Below, in pieces: positions 24,451 to 32,481 of a stretch of 32,481 bases of DNA. Made by a program: the position numbers and the translations under genes. The notes beneath the pieces were generated by a model, which worked only from the letters and a program-made list of their open reading frames with translations, did no database searches and was not told the origin of the DNA. The stretch is taken from assembly GCF_025154055.1 (NCBI RefSeq), contig NZ_JAOALK010000048.1, positions 1 to 32,481 of the forward strand, read 5' to 3'. The stretch is from Aquibacillus koreensis. GTDB lineage: Bacteria > Bacillota > Bacilli > Bacillales > Amphibacillaceae. The stretch's first letter is position 1, and every line of letters starts with the position of its first letter.

Positions 24451-25197
24451 TTGGATAAGTATCCAAGCAACTCTTTTGAATACCTAATTGAGAGTATAGT
24501 TCAAACTGAAATCTCCCAACTGCTTAACAAACTTAATGATAAAACAGTTAAGGACCAAAGAAATTATTTAACTATCAAAGAGGTATCATCCATGACAGAA
24601 ATCGGAACCTATACTCTAAGACAGCTAACATATGCAAGAGCAATGCCACATTTAAGAGTGAAATCAAGATTGTTATTTGATGAAAAAGATATCGCACAAA
24701 CTATTAAAGATTTTAAAGATAACGGCTGGACTGATCCAGAAAATAATTGGGATGTGAAAACTGTTCAATCCGATATTGAAGAATTCCAGTCCAAAAAGGA
24801 GGACCCTATTTTGATAGATGAGGTTATAAGAAAAATTATAAGAGAAGAACTAGATGATTTTTCTAAAGAAATATTGAGCCAAACAAAAATAGATAAAGAG
24901 AGATATTATGGTCGAACCATATTAACTATTAAAGAATCTGCAAACTATTTTAGAACCAGTCCTTCTACTATTTATTCATTAATTAAAGAAGATGGAATGC
25001 CTCATTTAAAGTTACATAGTCGTTTTCTTGTTGTTTTAGAAGAAGCCGAAGCATTTTTATGGAGGGAAACTGCAAAATCTTATGCTGAAGAAGGTAATAT
25101 ATATTGGCAACGAATCTTACAAAAACTAGATTGGGAAGAAAAAGAAAGAAACTTAGCATATGAGAAAGCACTTAAACGGTTAGAGGAAAGTATTTAG
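24451..25197 (+). CDS. DNA-binding protein with two excisionase/MerR-like helix-turn-helix domains
   Basis: This 248-residue protein contains two related HTH_17-type domains: LTIKEVSSMTEIGTYTLRQL with PHLRVKSRLLFDEKDI (about 40-80), and LTIKESANYFRTSPSTIYSL with PHLKLHSRFLVVLEEAEAFL (about 155-200). A charged linker lies between them. The duplication suggests binding to paired half-sites. It lies between the type I operon (divergent) and the OLD/helicase pair (70 bases downstream, same strand), so it may regulate one or both. TTG 24451 is 6 bases after GGAGGT. A TTG at 24433 lies before that site and is less likely. It could instead be a component of the defence system rather than a regulator. 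Confidence 0.82.
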   Translation: MDKYPSNSFEYLIESIVQTEISQLLNKLNDKTVKDQRNYLTIKEVSSMTEIGTYTLRQLTYARAMPHLRVKSRLLFDEKDIAQTIKDFKDNGWTDPENNWDVKTVQSDIEEFQSKKEDPILIDEVIRKIIREELDDFSKEILSQTKIDKERYYGRTILTIKESANYFRTSPSTIYSLIKEDGMPHLKLHSRFLVVLEEAEAFLWRETAKSYAEEGNIYWQRILQKLDWEEKERNLAYEKALKRLEESI

Positions 25198-25267
25198 TAC
25201 TAGTTTTCAAGTTATCAAAGTTATTTTTCTTATGTGTTATGAACTTATATATGGGAGTGTGTTTTAT

Positions 25268-27175
25268 ATGTATCTGTCGGAACTTTCAATAAAAAACTTT
25301 CGTAAATACGGAAATCCCGGACTTAACTTAAATTTTAATAAGCACTTAAATGTACTTGTTGGAGAAAATGATTCAGGAAAGAGTACTATCGTTGAGGCGA
25401 TAAAGTTTGTTCTTTCTACACATAACAATGATTATCTTAGACTAAATATTGAGGATTTCCATTTGGCAAAAGGTGCAGATGAAGAAGAGAGAGCAACTGA
25501 AATTAACATTATTTGTGTATTCAGTGGTTTTAACGTTGAGGAAGCAAAAAACTTTTTAGAATGGCTCCATGTAGATAAAATTGGTGATACACCCACCTAC
25601 AGTTTAAAAGTTTTATTTTCTGCAAAAAGAAAAGATAAAAAAATATTTTACGATATTTCAGCTGGAGGAATTGATACTGGAAAGTATTTAAACGGTGAGG
25701 CAAAAAACTTATTAAAAACTACTTACCTTAAGCCGTTGAGAGATGCTGAAAATGAGATGACCTCAAGAAGAAATTCAAGGCTTTCCCAAGTACTTATTAA
25801 TCACTCTGCATTCGAAAACGAGGAAGAACATGAACTAGTAAATGCAATTAAAGAAGCTAACGATAAAATAATGGATTATTTTATCGATAAAAATAAAGTC
25901 GATACTGATAAACCTGTTTTGGAGCATGCTACTGAAGAGAATACCGGTGCACAAATATTAAAGGAAATAAATGAGTACCTTGAAAACTTCTCTAGTAACA
26001 GAAATATATTAAAGTCACAATTCAACATCTCTGATATTAAATTAAAAAGTATTTTAGAACGTTTACAATTAAATCTTGAAGATGCTAAACCCGGGCTTGG
26101 TTCACATAATATTTTATTTATTGCAACAGAATTACTCTCTCTTCAGCAAAAAGATTACGAAGGGCTTAAATTAGCACTTATTGAAGAGATTGAAGCTCAT
26201 TTACATACACAAGCACAAATGAGGTTAATTGACTTTTTACAGAAGAGATCATATGAGAGTGATATACAACTAATCCTTACTACACATAGTACATCATTAG
26301 CTTCAAAAATCCCCCTAGAATCTATGTTTATATGTCAAGATGATAAAGTGTTCTCTCTAAATTCTGATGAGACTGGACTTCTTAAAGGAGATTATTTATT
26401 TTTGGAAAGATTCTTAGATTCTACCAAAGCAGACTTATTCTTTGCACAAGGAGTTATTATGGTTGAAGGAGATGCTGAAAATATTCTTATTCCTACAATT
26501 GCACAAATAATCGGTTTACCATTATCTAAGAACGGTATCACAGTTCTTAATGTAGGGAGTACAGCATTTCTACGTTATTCAAGAATATTTATTAGGGCAA
26601 ATACTGAGAACGGAACTATTAATATTCCAGTGGCATGTATAACAGATTTGGATATTAAACCTGAAATAAACACTCAGGACCAATTAATTGATCCAACCCT
26701 TGAGACTATTGAAGTAAAAAGAGAAGGGATAACAGCTAGATTAACTCAACAAAATGTAAAAGCATTTATTTCTCCACATTGGACATTAGAACATGACTTT
26801 GCAAGGAGTACTTTTCAAGAGGATATTCTTAGAGCGGTATTATGGGCAAAAAAAATACAAAATAGTGATTCTGTTGGGCTTACTGATACTAAGAAGGACA
26901 AAGTTGAAGAAGAAATAACTGAATATAAGCAATTCTGGAAAGACAAAAATTATCCATCTGAACGAGTTGCATATGAAATCTATGAAAATATCATAACAAA
27001 GAAAAATGCAAAAGTTTCCAAAGCAATAATTGCACAATGTCTCTCTGATATTTTACTGGAGAAATTTAAAGAAGACCCAGTTTCTACTAAAACACAAATA
27101 CTTACCGACCCACTATTAAAGTATCTTGTTAACGCTATTAGATATGGTGCGGGCATTAGTGAGGTGAATGAATAG
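25268..27175 (+). CDS. OLD-family ATP-dependent nuclease (GajA-like)
   Basis: This 635-residue protein has an N-terminal ABC-type ATPase domain with Walker A GENDSGKST (32-40), a Walker B/signature region (LALIEEIEAHLH) and a switch segment (LTTHSTSLAS). A C-terminal TOPRIM nuclease domain follows with the metal-binding glutamate in VMVEGDAENIL (E400) and the aspartates in TDLD (460 and 462). This is the plan of class 2 OLD nucleases, which include GajA of the Gabija anti-phage system. There, the nuclease is activated when nucleotides are depleted during infection. ATG 25268 was chosen for its GGGAG site. An upstream ATG at 25232 has none. The next gene, a UvrD-like helicase, overlaps by one base. 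Confidence 0.9.
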   Translation: MYLSELSIKNFRKYGNPGLNLNFNKHLNVLVGENDSGKSTIVEAIKFVLSTHNNDYLRLNIEDFHLAKGADEEERATEINIICVFSGFNVEEAKNFLEWLHVDKIGDTPTYSLKVLFSAKRKDKKIFYDISAGGIDTGKYLNGEAKNLLKTTYLKPLRDAENEMTSRRNSRLSQVLINHSAFENEEEHELVNAIKEANDKIMDYFIDKNKVDTDKPVLEHATEENTGAQILKEINEYLENFSSNRNILKSQFNISDIKLKSILERLQLNLEDAKPGLGSHNILFIATELLSLQQKDYEGLKLALIEEIEAHLHTQAQMRLIDFLQKRSYESDIQLILTTHSTSLASKIPLESMFICQDDKVFSLNSDETGLLKGDYLFLERFLDSTKADLFFAQGVIMVEGDAENILIPTIAQIIGLPLSKNGITVLNVGSTAFLRYSRIFIRANTENGTINIPVACITDLDIKPEINTQDQLIDPTLETIEVKREGITARLTQQNVKAFISPHWTLEHDFARSTFQEDILRAVLWAKKIQNSDSVGLTDTKKDKVEEEITEYKQFWKDKNYPSERVAYEIYENIITKKNAKVSKAIIAQCLSDILLEKFKEDPVSTKTQILTDPLLKYLVNAIRYGAGISEVNE

Positions 27176-29148
27176 TGTATGAAATAACTGATGAAGAAAT
27201 TAAATGGGCAGAAGAAATATTACTCCCTAGCGGTCTAAGTTTTGATGTTCAAAGAAGAAATGTGATTAAATGCTTATCATCTAAAGATATTATTGCTTGT
27301 CCCGGTAGCGGTAAAACAACAACTCTGTTAGCAAAACTGTTAATATTAGAAAGAAAATTACCACTAGATCATAATCAAGGGATCTGTGTTCTCACACACA
27401 CTAACGTTGCTATTGATGAACTTAAGAACAAAATAGGTAATCGCAATTCTAGACTATTTAGTTATCCAAATAACTTCTCAACCATTCAGTCCTTTGTTAA
27501 TAAATATTTAGCGATTCCTGCTTATCAATACTTTTTCAAAAAGGAAATCCACATCATCGACAATGAGTATTACAAAGAAGAATTTTACAAAGAATTCAAT
27601 AGAATTTTTAAAGGATATAGAGATAACATTATTAAAAAAGCTGCCTACTCCCCTGTACATACTCTATTACGTTTAGATTATCATGAAGATAACCTAATTT
27701 TAATGTGGGGTACAAAGCCACTAGAACAGGTTTATAGAAAGGGAACTCCTACATATAGGTTTCTATCTGCTCTTAAGAATAGAGTGCTTCAACGCGGAAT
27801 TTTAACATTCCAAGAGGCGTTTGCTCTAGCAGAAGAATATATCAAAACTTTCCCAGAAATTAAAACAATAATTTCTGGAAGATTTAAGTATTTGTTTATA
27901 GACGAAATGCAAGACACATCCTCTAGGCAACAACAAGTTATTCAGAGTATATTTGATTTTAATAAGGTTGTTACTCAATTCTATGGTGATCGAAATCAAG
28001 CAATATATGAGGAAAATAGTTCAGTTGAAGTTAATAACTTTGTACAGGGAGAACCACTTTCAATAGAAAATAGTTTAAGGTTTTCACAATCAATCGCTAA
28101 TTCAATAAAAAACATCTGTGTCAGTCCACAAGATTTAAAGGGAAATGGTACCATTCGAGAGTTAAAGCCTACCATTATTAAATTTAATAAAGAAAATATT
28201 CATAGAGTTCTCTCTACCTTTGGAGAATTAATCGTAAATAATAACCTTGTACAAGAAGGTAACCATACATTTAAAGCTGTAGGAAGAGTTACACATAATA
28301 ATGATGGCGAAAAAATCGTTATTCCTAGCTACTGGCCCTATTTTAATAAAAGAGAAAAGTCGCCTTTAGAGAAAGCAACAACTTTCAATGCCTATATTAA
28401 TCATTTAAACAAACTAAACTCTACGTTTGCAAAAGACTATAGAGAAACATTCATTAAATGCTTTATAAACTTCCTACGACACTTAAATATTAAAAATGAC
28501 TCTCGTTATTTTACAGGAAAAAGTCTTATAGATTATCTCGATAATAAATTACAAAAAGGCTTTAGTGATATTGAAAAATTAATGACAGACTGGACATTAA
28601 AATTAAATTCTGGTATTAACATTGAAGCTGACCTAAAAAGTTTTTTAAGTAATGAGTTTTTATCTCATTTCGAGGTAACAGTTTCAAAAGAAAATTTATC
28701 TAATTACTTTACCCCTAATCTAGAGGTTCCAAACGATGAACAGGAAAGTGTAGCCAACGTCCAGAAACAAAGTGATTACCTTTATGTATCAGAAAATGGA
28801 GAGAACATACTTATTAATATCGACACTATTCATGGTGTCAAAGGAGAAACACATACAGCTACATTATATTTAGAAACTTTTGCTTATGTTTACGAATTTG
28901 ATCAAGGTAAGATAATAGACTACCTAAAAGGAAATCATACTAAGCCAAAGAAACGCCAAGAACAAATACTAAAACTTGCATATGTAGGTATGTCACGCCC
29001 ATCTCATTTGTTATGTGTAGCAATACGAGAAGAAGCATTAGAAGGTCATGAATTAGATCTTATAGATTTGGGTTGGGATATTGTAGATGTACAAGCACAG
29101 AAGAAAGAAATAAAACCTGAAGAACAGACAATTGTACTGCAATCCTGA
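27175..29148 (+). CDS. UvrD/PcrA-like superfamily 1 helicase (GajB-like)
   Basis: This 657-residue helicase has Walker A CPGSGKTT (42-49), motif Ia CVLTHTNVAIDELKNK, motif II FIDEMQDTSSRQQQV (DEMQD at 243-247), a YGDRNQAIYE motif III region, motif V IDTIHGVKGETHTATLYLE (from 549) and motif VI YVGMSRPSHLL (603-613). The KGETH motif and the OLD nuclease directly upstream match the Gabija helicase GajB. The best-known GajB is under 500 residues, so this one is longer, with extra sequence between motifs III and V. The GTG start overlaps the TAG of the nuclease gene (TAGTG) behind GAGGTGA, which implies balanced, coupled synthesis. Confidence 0.9.
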   Translation: MYEITDEEIKWAEEILLPSGLSFDVQRRNVIKCLSSKDIIACPGSGKTTTLLAKLLILERKLPLDHNQGICVLTHTNVAIDELKNKIGNRNSRLFSYPNNFSTIQSFVNKYLAIPAYQYFFKKEIHIIDNEYYKEEFYKEFNRIFKGYRDNIIKKAAYSPVHTLLRLDYHEDNLILMWGTKPLEQVYRKGTPTYRFLSALKNRVLQRGILTFQEAFALAEEYIKTFPEIKTIISGRFKYLFIDEMQDTSSRQQQVIQSIFDFNKVVTQFYGDRNQAIYEENSSVEVNNFVQGEPLSIENSLRFSQSIANSIKNICVSPQDLKGNGTIRELKPTIIKFNKENIHRVLSTFGELIVNNNLVQEGNHTFKAVGRVTHNNDGEKIVIPSYWPYFNKREKSPLEKATTFNAYINHLNKLNSTFAKDYRETFIKCFINFLRHLNIKNDSRYFTGKSLIDYLDNKLQKGFSDIEKLMTDWTLKLNSGINIEADLKSFLSNEFLSHFEVTVSKENLSNYFTPNLEVPNDEQESVANVQKQSDYLYVSENGENILINIDTIHGVKGETHTATLYLETFAYVYEFDQGKIIDYLKGNHTKPKKRQEQILKLAYVGMSRPSHLLCVAIREEALEGHELDLIDLGWDIVDVQAQKKEIKPEEQTIVLQS

Positions 29149-29155
29149 AACCTTA

Positions 29156-29195
29156 AGAATAAGCATTGGGTATAGCTCAACCCAATGCTTATTCT
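29156..29195 (+). terminator. Terminator after the OLD/helicase pair
   Basis: AGAATAAGCATTGGG (29156-29170) pairs perfectly with 29181-29195. The 15-bp stem is followed by TCTTT and lies between two converging genes. Confidence 0.85.
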
Positions 29196-29215
29196 TCTCT
29201 TTAGCAAAGTTTACG

Positions 29216-29497
29216 CTACGTATCATTATTCCTTTTTAATTCGATAAGCAGACATTCAATCTCTCTCTCCATTATAATAGCAAATACATTATTGCTTTCC
29301 ATTCTAACAAATACATTTTCAGTAGTTATCTTTTTGATTGTAGCAATTCTGTGATTTAAACTGATTGACTTATTTACTGGAGAAGTTTCCATCCTTAGTA
29401 GTATCTTACAACCTTCATGTTCTTTCCTTAATTCAAAACTATTGACCCTTATCATTAAGTTACTTCCGATTTTTAAATAGAGTTGATTGTTGTACAT
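29216..29497 (-). CDS. Small protein of unknown function (93 aa), downstream of the XRE regulator
   Basis: This is an unrecognised, probably beta-rich soluble protein (LYLKIGSNLMIRVNSFEL, CKILLRMETS, IATIKKITTENVFVRME) with a C-terminal helix (IIMEREIECLLIELKRN). There is no signal, membrane segment or known motif. The ATG at 29497 lies one base after the stop of the upstream regulator gene, so the two are cotranscribed and probably translationally coupled. Its role may be tied to that regulator, for example as a partner or ligand sensor, but nothing in the sequence shows this. Confidence 0.72.
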   Translation of the reverse strand: MYNNQLYLKIGSNLMIRVNSFELRKEHEGCKILLRMETSPVNKSISLNHRIATIKKITTENVFVRMESNNVFAIIMEREIECLLIELKRNNDT

Positions 29498-29498
29498 T

Positions 29499-30230
29499 TT
29501 AATACCTTACTTCTTCAGAACCTGATAAGCCCCTTAATAATTTAAGAGCCATTTGACTACTTTCCATATTTTGATTAATAGCAGCCTTCAATAACTGAAT
29601 TCTATCTCCTTCTGTTGTTTCAGGATTATTATCTAAGCCTTTTAATACTCTTTCATAAACAAAACTAAAATCCCCAAACAAATAATCAATAATATTTCTA
29701 TTCAAAGCTCTCAATTCTTTTATATCAAAACAATCTTGATTACTTATCGTAATACAAGAATTAAAAATTGACATTATCTCTGTAAAGGCTTCTTTTTTAA
29801 CATTAATTTCATCCTCGCTCAAATCTTCAAAAGACCTCCCAGATCTTGATAATGATGAATAAGTTAAAAGTCCAAATAACACTGTATCAAGGTTAACTCC
29901 ATAAGGAACTTTTAAATTCTGTCTATCTTCGAAATGTTCTTTAATTTTTACTGATGAATATTGGATAAACTCTCCTAAAAAATCACAGTCCCACGTGTCC
30001 AAAATAAAATCCGAAGTTCCCATTATATAATCTATTGAAGTATTTAATAGTTCAGCTAACTGAACTAAATCCTCTAATGTCGGGCTTCTTACATTATCCA
30101 AGTAATCTTGAAGAGTTGTCTCACTAATATTGGAATATTTAACTAGATGAACAATTTTAAGACCATTAATTTTTAGTAAATGTTGGAGTTTATCTCCAAT
30201 TACTATTTTTAACTCCATGTTATTATTCAT
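29499..30230 (-). CDS. XRE-family helix-turn-helix regulator
   Basis: This 243-residue protein has an N-terminal Cro/C1-type helix-turn-helix at about 10-70 (IGDKLQHLLKINGLKIVHLVKYSNISETTLQDYLDN, written here in part, then SPTLEDLVQLAELLNTSIDYIMG). The remaining 170 residues are helical and unrecognised (IKELRALNRNIIDYLFGDF, LRGLSGSEEV) and may sense a signal or dimerise. The ATG at 30230 follows AAAGGATG. It is cotranscribed with the 93-residue gene. Position beside a defence island suggests a control role, though the same layout occurs with unrelated accessory genes. Confidence 0.82.
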   Translation of the reverse strand: MNNNMELKIVIGDKLQHLLKINGLKIVHLVKYSNISETTLQDYLDNVRSPTLEDLVQLAELLNTSIDYIMGTSDFILDTWDCDFLGEFIQYSSVKIKEHFEDRQNLKVPYGVNLDTVLFGLLTYSSLSRSGRSFEDLSEDEINVKKEAFTEIMSIFNSCITISNQDCFDIKELRALNRNIIDYLFGDFSFVYERVLKGLDNNPETTEGDRIQLLKAAINQNMESSQMALKLLRGLSGSEEVRY

Positions 30231-30277
30231 GAACTTTCATCCTTTCATTGTCTCTCTAGAGTCAGCTGAATAAGTAA

Positions 30278-30793
30278 TTAAAGTAGTATTAAATATCCTA
30301 TTAACAAAGAAATCGGGACACTAAATAGCAATACCTTTCCTTGCCAAGTAATACTGCTATTGAGTTCACAATCTTTATTATTGTTTCTTGCTAATATATA
30401 ACCCCGAAGAATACAAAACCATAAATATCCCCCTGACATTAGAAACATGAGAAAATATATGCTTAGAAAAACATTTTCAGTTAATACATCAATGGCATAA
30501 CCAGATACTAAATATAAAACAAACTTTCCTACAAATATCTTGATGACAAAACTCTTTGGCAAGCCCTCCCTTATATCCTCCACTTTTATAGGATTTATCT
30601 TTGTTAGAATTATGTTGAATACAAAGCCACCAAGAAATAATGTGAAAACTGAAAGGATATAATAATTTGTTGTTTGAATTCTATAGTGCCACCACATTAA
30701 AGGCAAACATATAGTTGTAAAAAATATTGAATAGTAGAACATCATTGCAAGCATCGCGACCTTATGCCAAAAAAAATCAATTATTTTCCCCAA
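30278..30793 (-). CDS. Membrane protein of unknown function (171 aa, about four to five helices)
   Basis: Hydrophobic segments lie at about 10-33 (VAMLAMMFYYSIFFTTICLPL), 43-62 (YILSVFTLFLGGFVFNIIL), 85-100 (FVGKFVLYLVSGYAI), 105-128 (VFLSIYFLMFLMSGGYLWFCIL) and 150-170 (KVLLFSVPISLLIGYLILL). A charged loop (KINPIKVEDIREGLPKS) follows the second helix. I recognise no family. The start is TTG at 30793-30791, six bases after GGGGGTGA. It precedes the XRE gene by 47 bases on the same strand and may be in the same transcript. Confidence 0.75.
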   Translation of the reverse strand: MGKIIDFFWHKVAMLAMMFYYSIFFTTICLPLMWWHYRIQTTNYYILSVFTLFLGGFVFNIILTKINPIKVEDIREGLPKSFVIKIFVGKFVLYLVSGYAIDVLTENVFLSIYFLMFLMSGGYLWFCILRGYILARNNNKDCELNSSITWQGKVLLFSVPISLLIGYLILL

Positions 30794-30904
30794 ATATGCT
30801 CACCCCCATATATTGTTATTAGTTTAACGTAGATACTAAAATATCTCCGCTATTATGGGCACATTCAGATATTAATAAAGGTTAATTAATTAAAATAGAA
30901 CACA

Positions 30905-30931
30905 AAAAAAGACAGGTAATAACCTGTCTTA
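30905..30931 (-). terminator. Terminator of the rRNA-tRNA transcript
   Basis: AAGACAGGT pairs with ACCTGTCTT around AATA. On the minus strand it is followed by an unbroken T run. It lies about 45 bases downstream of the last tRNA. Confidence 0.9.
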
Positions 30932-30976
30932 TCTCTTACGATAATAATAATTTGTAGTTTGTGTGTATAAAGTAGA

Positions 30977-31058
30977 TACCGGTGGTCGGGGTCGAACCGA
31001 CACTCCAGAAGGAACACGATTTTGAGTCGTGCGCGTCTGCCAATTCCGCCACACCGGC
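30977..31058 (-). tRNA. tRNA-Leu (CAA)
   Basis: Cloverleaf with long variable arm. The anticodon loop CTCAAAA gives CAA, reading UUG. The acceptor GCCGGTG pairs with CACCGGT. The 3' CCA is not encoded. Last gene of the array. Confidence 0.95.
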
Positions 31059-31066
31059 ATAAGAAT

Positions 31067-31140
<74 letters not shown>

Positions 31141-31145
31141 TCGAT

Positions 31146-31220
31146 TGGAGCGAAAGACGGGATTCGAACCCGCGACCCCCACCTTGGCAAGGTGGTGTTC
31201 TACCACTGAACTACTTTCGC
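31146..31220 (-). tRNA. tRNA-Gly (GCC)
   Basis: Anticodon loop TTGCCAA. Acceptor GCGAAAG pairs with CTTTCGC. CCA encoded. Confidence 0.96.
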
Positions 31221-31228
31221 AAATATAA

Positions 31229-31303
31229 TGGCTGGCCCAGCTGGATTCGAACCAGCGCATGACGGTACCAAAAACCGTTGCCTTACCGCTTGGCTATGGG
31301 CCA
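31229..31303 (-). tRNA. tRNA-Gln (TTG)
   Basis: Anticodon loop TTTTGGT gives TTG. Acceptor TGGCCCA/TGGGCCA. CCA encoded. Confidence 0.96.
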
Positions 31304-31310
31304 ATATAAA

Positions 31311-31387
31311 TGGGGCGGCTGATGGGAATCGAACCCACGAATGTCGGAACCACAATCCGATGCGTTAACCACTTCGCCACAACCGCC
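31311..31387 (-). tRNA. tRNA-His (GTG)
   Basis: Anticodon loop TTGTGGT gives GTG. An extra 5' G opposite the discriminator C, typical of tRNA-His, is present. CCA encoded. Confidence 0.95.
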
Positions 31388-31452
31388 ATTAGAGATAAAA
31401 AAGCGACAATCATGTTTTTAAGAACGAATGTCGACTAAATAAATATAAAGAG

Positions 31453-31523
31453 CAGGGGTAGTAGGAATCGAACCCACACCAAAGGTTTTGGAGACCTTCG
31501 TTCTACCGTTAAACTATACCCCT
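31453..31523 (-). tRNA. tRNA-Trp (CCA)
   Basis: Anticodon loop CTCCAAA gives CCA. Acceptor AGGGGTA/TACCCCT with discriminator G. The 3' CCA is not encoded. A 65-base spacer with a CGACA/TGTCG hairpin separates it from tRNA-His. Confidence 0.95.
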
Positions 31524-31556
31524 ATGATATTAGATCAACTTTTTTTGAAATTTAAG

Positions 31557-31642
31557 TGGTGGAGGGAGTAGGACTCGAACCTACGAACCCGATGGGAGCG
31601 GATTTACAGTCCGCCGCGTTTGGCCAACTTCGCTATCCCTCC
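31557..31642 (-). tRNA. tRNA-Tyr (GTA)
   Basis: Long variable arm. Anticodon loop CTGTAAA gives GTA. Acceptor GGAGGGA/TCCCTCC. CCA encoded. Confidence 0.96.
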
Positions 31643-31654
31643 ACTAAATAAAAG

Positions 31655-31730
<76 letters not shown>

Positions 31731-31750
31731 AATACATATTTTTATAAAAG

Positions 31751-31827
31751 TGGCGGTCCGGACGGGACTCGAACCCGCGACCTCCTGCGTGACAGGCAGG
31801 CATTCTAACCAACTGAACTACCGGACC
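31751..31827 (-). tRNA. tRNA-Asp (GTC)
   Basis: Anticodon loop CTGTCAC gives GTC. Acceptor GGTCCGG/CCGGACC. CCA encoded. Confidence 0.96.
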
Positions 31828-31916
31828 AATGATATGATTTTTTGGTTGCACTTTTCAAGTACTACGTATTTTTCACTAGCAGTGAAGCAATTCCAACGTA
31901 GTAAGTGAAAGTAATT

Positions 31917-31993
<77 letters not shown>

Positions 31994-32019
31994 ATAATAT
32001 AAAGTATAAAGTTATAATA

Positions 32020-32095
32020 TGGTGGAGGATGCAGGGCTCGAACCTGCGACCCCCTGCTTGTAAGGCAGGTGCTCTCCCAGCTGAGCTAATCCTCC
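32020..32095 (-). tRNA. tRNA-Val (TAC)
   Basis: Anticodon loop CTTACAA gives TAC. Acceptor GGAGGAT/ATCCTCC. CCA encoded. Confidence 0.96.
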
Positions 32096-32105
32096 ACTGT
32101 ATTAA

Positions 32106-32180
32106 TGGTGACCCGTACGGGATTCGAACCCGTGTTACCGCCGTGAAAGGGCGGTGTCTTAACCGCTTGACCAACGGGCC
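32106..32180 (-). tRNA. tRNA-Glu (TTC)
   Basis: Anticodon loop CTTTCAC gives TTC. Acceptor GGCCCGT/ACGGGTC with a G-U pair. CCA encoded. Confidence 0.96.
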
Positions 32181-32201
32181 ATAAAAAGAGTTTTGTTAAA
32201 G

Positions 32202-32293
32202 TGGCGGAGAGCGAGGGATTTGAACCCTCGGTACGGTGTTGACCGCACACACGATTTCCAATCGTGCTCCTTCGACCACTCGGACAGCTCTCC
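32202..32293 (-). tRNA. tRNA-Ser (GGA)
   Basis: Long variable arm. Anticodon loop TTGGAAA gives GGA. Acceptor GGAGAGC/GCTCTCC with discriminator G. CCA encoded. Confidence 0.96.
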
Positions 32294-32296
32294 ATA

Positions 32297-32371
32297 TGGC
32301 TCCACAGGTAGGACTCGAACCTACGACCGATCGGTTAACAGCCGATTGCTCTACCACTGAGCTACTGTGGA
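32297..32371 (-). tRNA. tRNA-Asn (GTT)
   Basis: Anticodon loop CTGTTAA gives GTT. Acceptor TCCACAG/CTGTGGA. CCA encoded. First tRNA after the 5S gene. Confidence 0.96.
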
Positions 32372-32384
32372 ATAATGGATAAAA

Positions 32385-32481
32385 GCCTGGCGACGTCCTA
32401 CTCTCACAGGGGCAATGCCCCAACTACCATCGGCGCTGAAGAGCTTAACTGCTGTGTTCGGCATGGGAACAGGTGTGACCT
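32385..32481 (-). rRNA. 5S ribosomal RNA (3' part; 5' end outside the window)
   Basis: The minus strand carries the conserved 5S segments CCCATGCCGAACACAG, GTTAAGCTC and GAGAGTAGGACG, ending in GCCAGGC at 32385. Only the first bases of the gene are missing. The 13-base distance to tRNA-Asn indicates one transcript from an rRNA operon. Confidence 0.96.

Noticed and set aside
30905-31058. Possible integration site at the 3' end of tRNA-Leu next to the defence island
   Set aside because: I found no second copy of the tRNA 3' end in the window and no integrase gene, so an attachment site cannot be supported.

Overview
The window is AT-rich DNA from a spore-forming member of the Bacillaceae. Evidence for this is a gamma-type small acid-soluble spore protein gene, GGAGG-type ribosome binding sites with frequent TTG starts, and a 5S-tRNA array in an order resembling the Bacillus subtilis trnD cluster. 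I do not assign genus or species.

Region 1 (1-2257): a 1.4-kb IS3-family element, with a nonsense mutation in orfB, abuts an AI-2E-type permease gene that is also frameshifted. Region 2 (2416-10606): envelope and ion-transport genes. These are three paralogous CNNM/CBS (HlyC/CorC-type) transporters, an sspE-like spore protein, a DedA protein, UppP and two MerR-family regulators, one of them broken by a stop. The spaces between hold decayed copies of a YugP-like zinc metallopeptidase gene. These remnants, together with a MerR tail at 4225-4270, suggest that an ancestral MerR-yugP-CNNM module was duplicated and then eroded. Region 3 (11094-13464): a CPA2-type cation/proton antiporter with a long perfect hairpin upstream.

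Region 4 (13742-18038) is the least explained part. It has three small genes on the minus strand and two large genes on the plus strand, none of which I recognise as a named family. The two large proteins are clear paralogs with internal repeats. The small proteins look like single, diverged copies of the same repeat unit. Both large proteins end in a tip like that of single-stranded-DNA-binding protein (DDIPF and SDLPF), and both have near-duplicate leaders with a promoter and a hairpin that overlaps the ribosome binding site. This is my main candidate for an undescribed system.

Region 5 (18040-29195) is a defence island. A type I restriction-modification operon (hsdM-hsdS-hsdR, minus strand) lies divergent from a protein with two helix-turn-helix domains, which is followed by an OLD-family nuclease and a UvrD-like helicase forming a Gabija-like pair. 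Region 6 (29216-30793): a small unknown protein co-directional with an XRE-type regulator, and a four-helix membrane protein. Region 7 (30905-32481, minus strand): 14 tRNA genes downstream of a 5S rRNA that runs off the window, ending in a rho-independent terminator.

All calls come from reading the sequence by eye. No database search or folding program was run.
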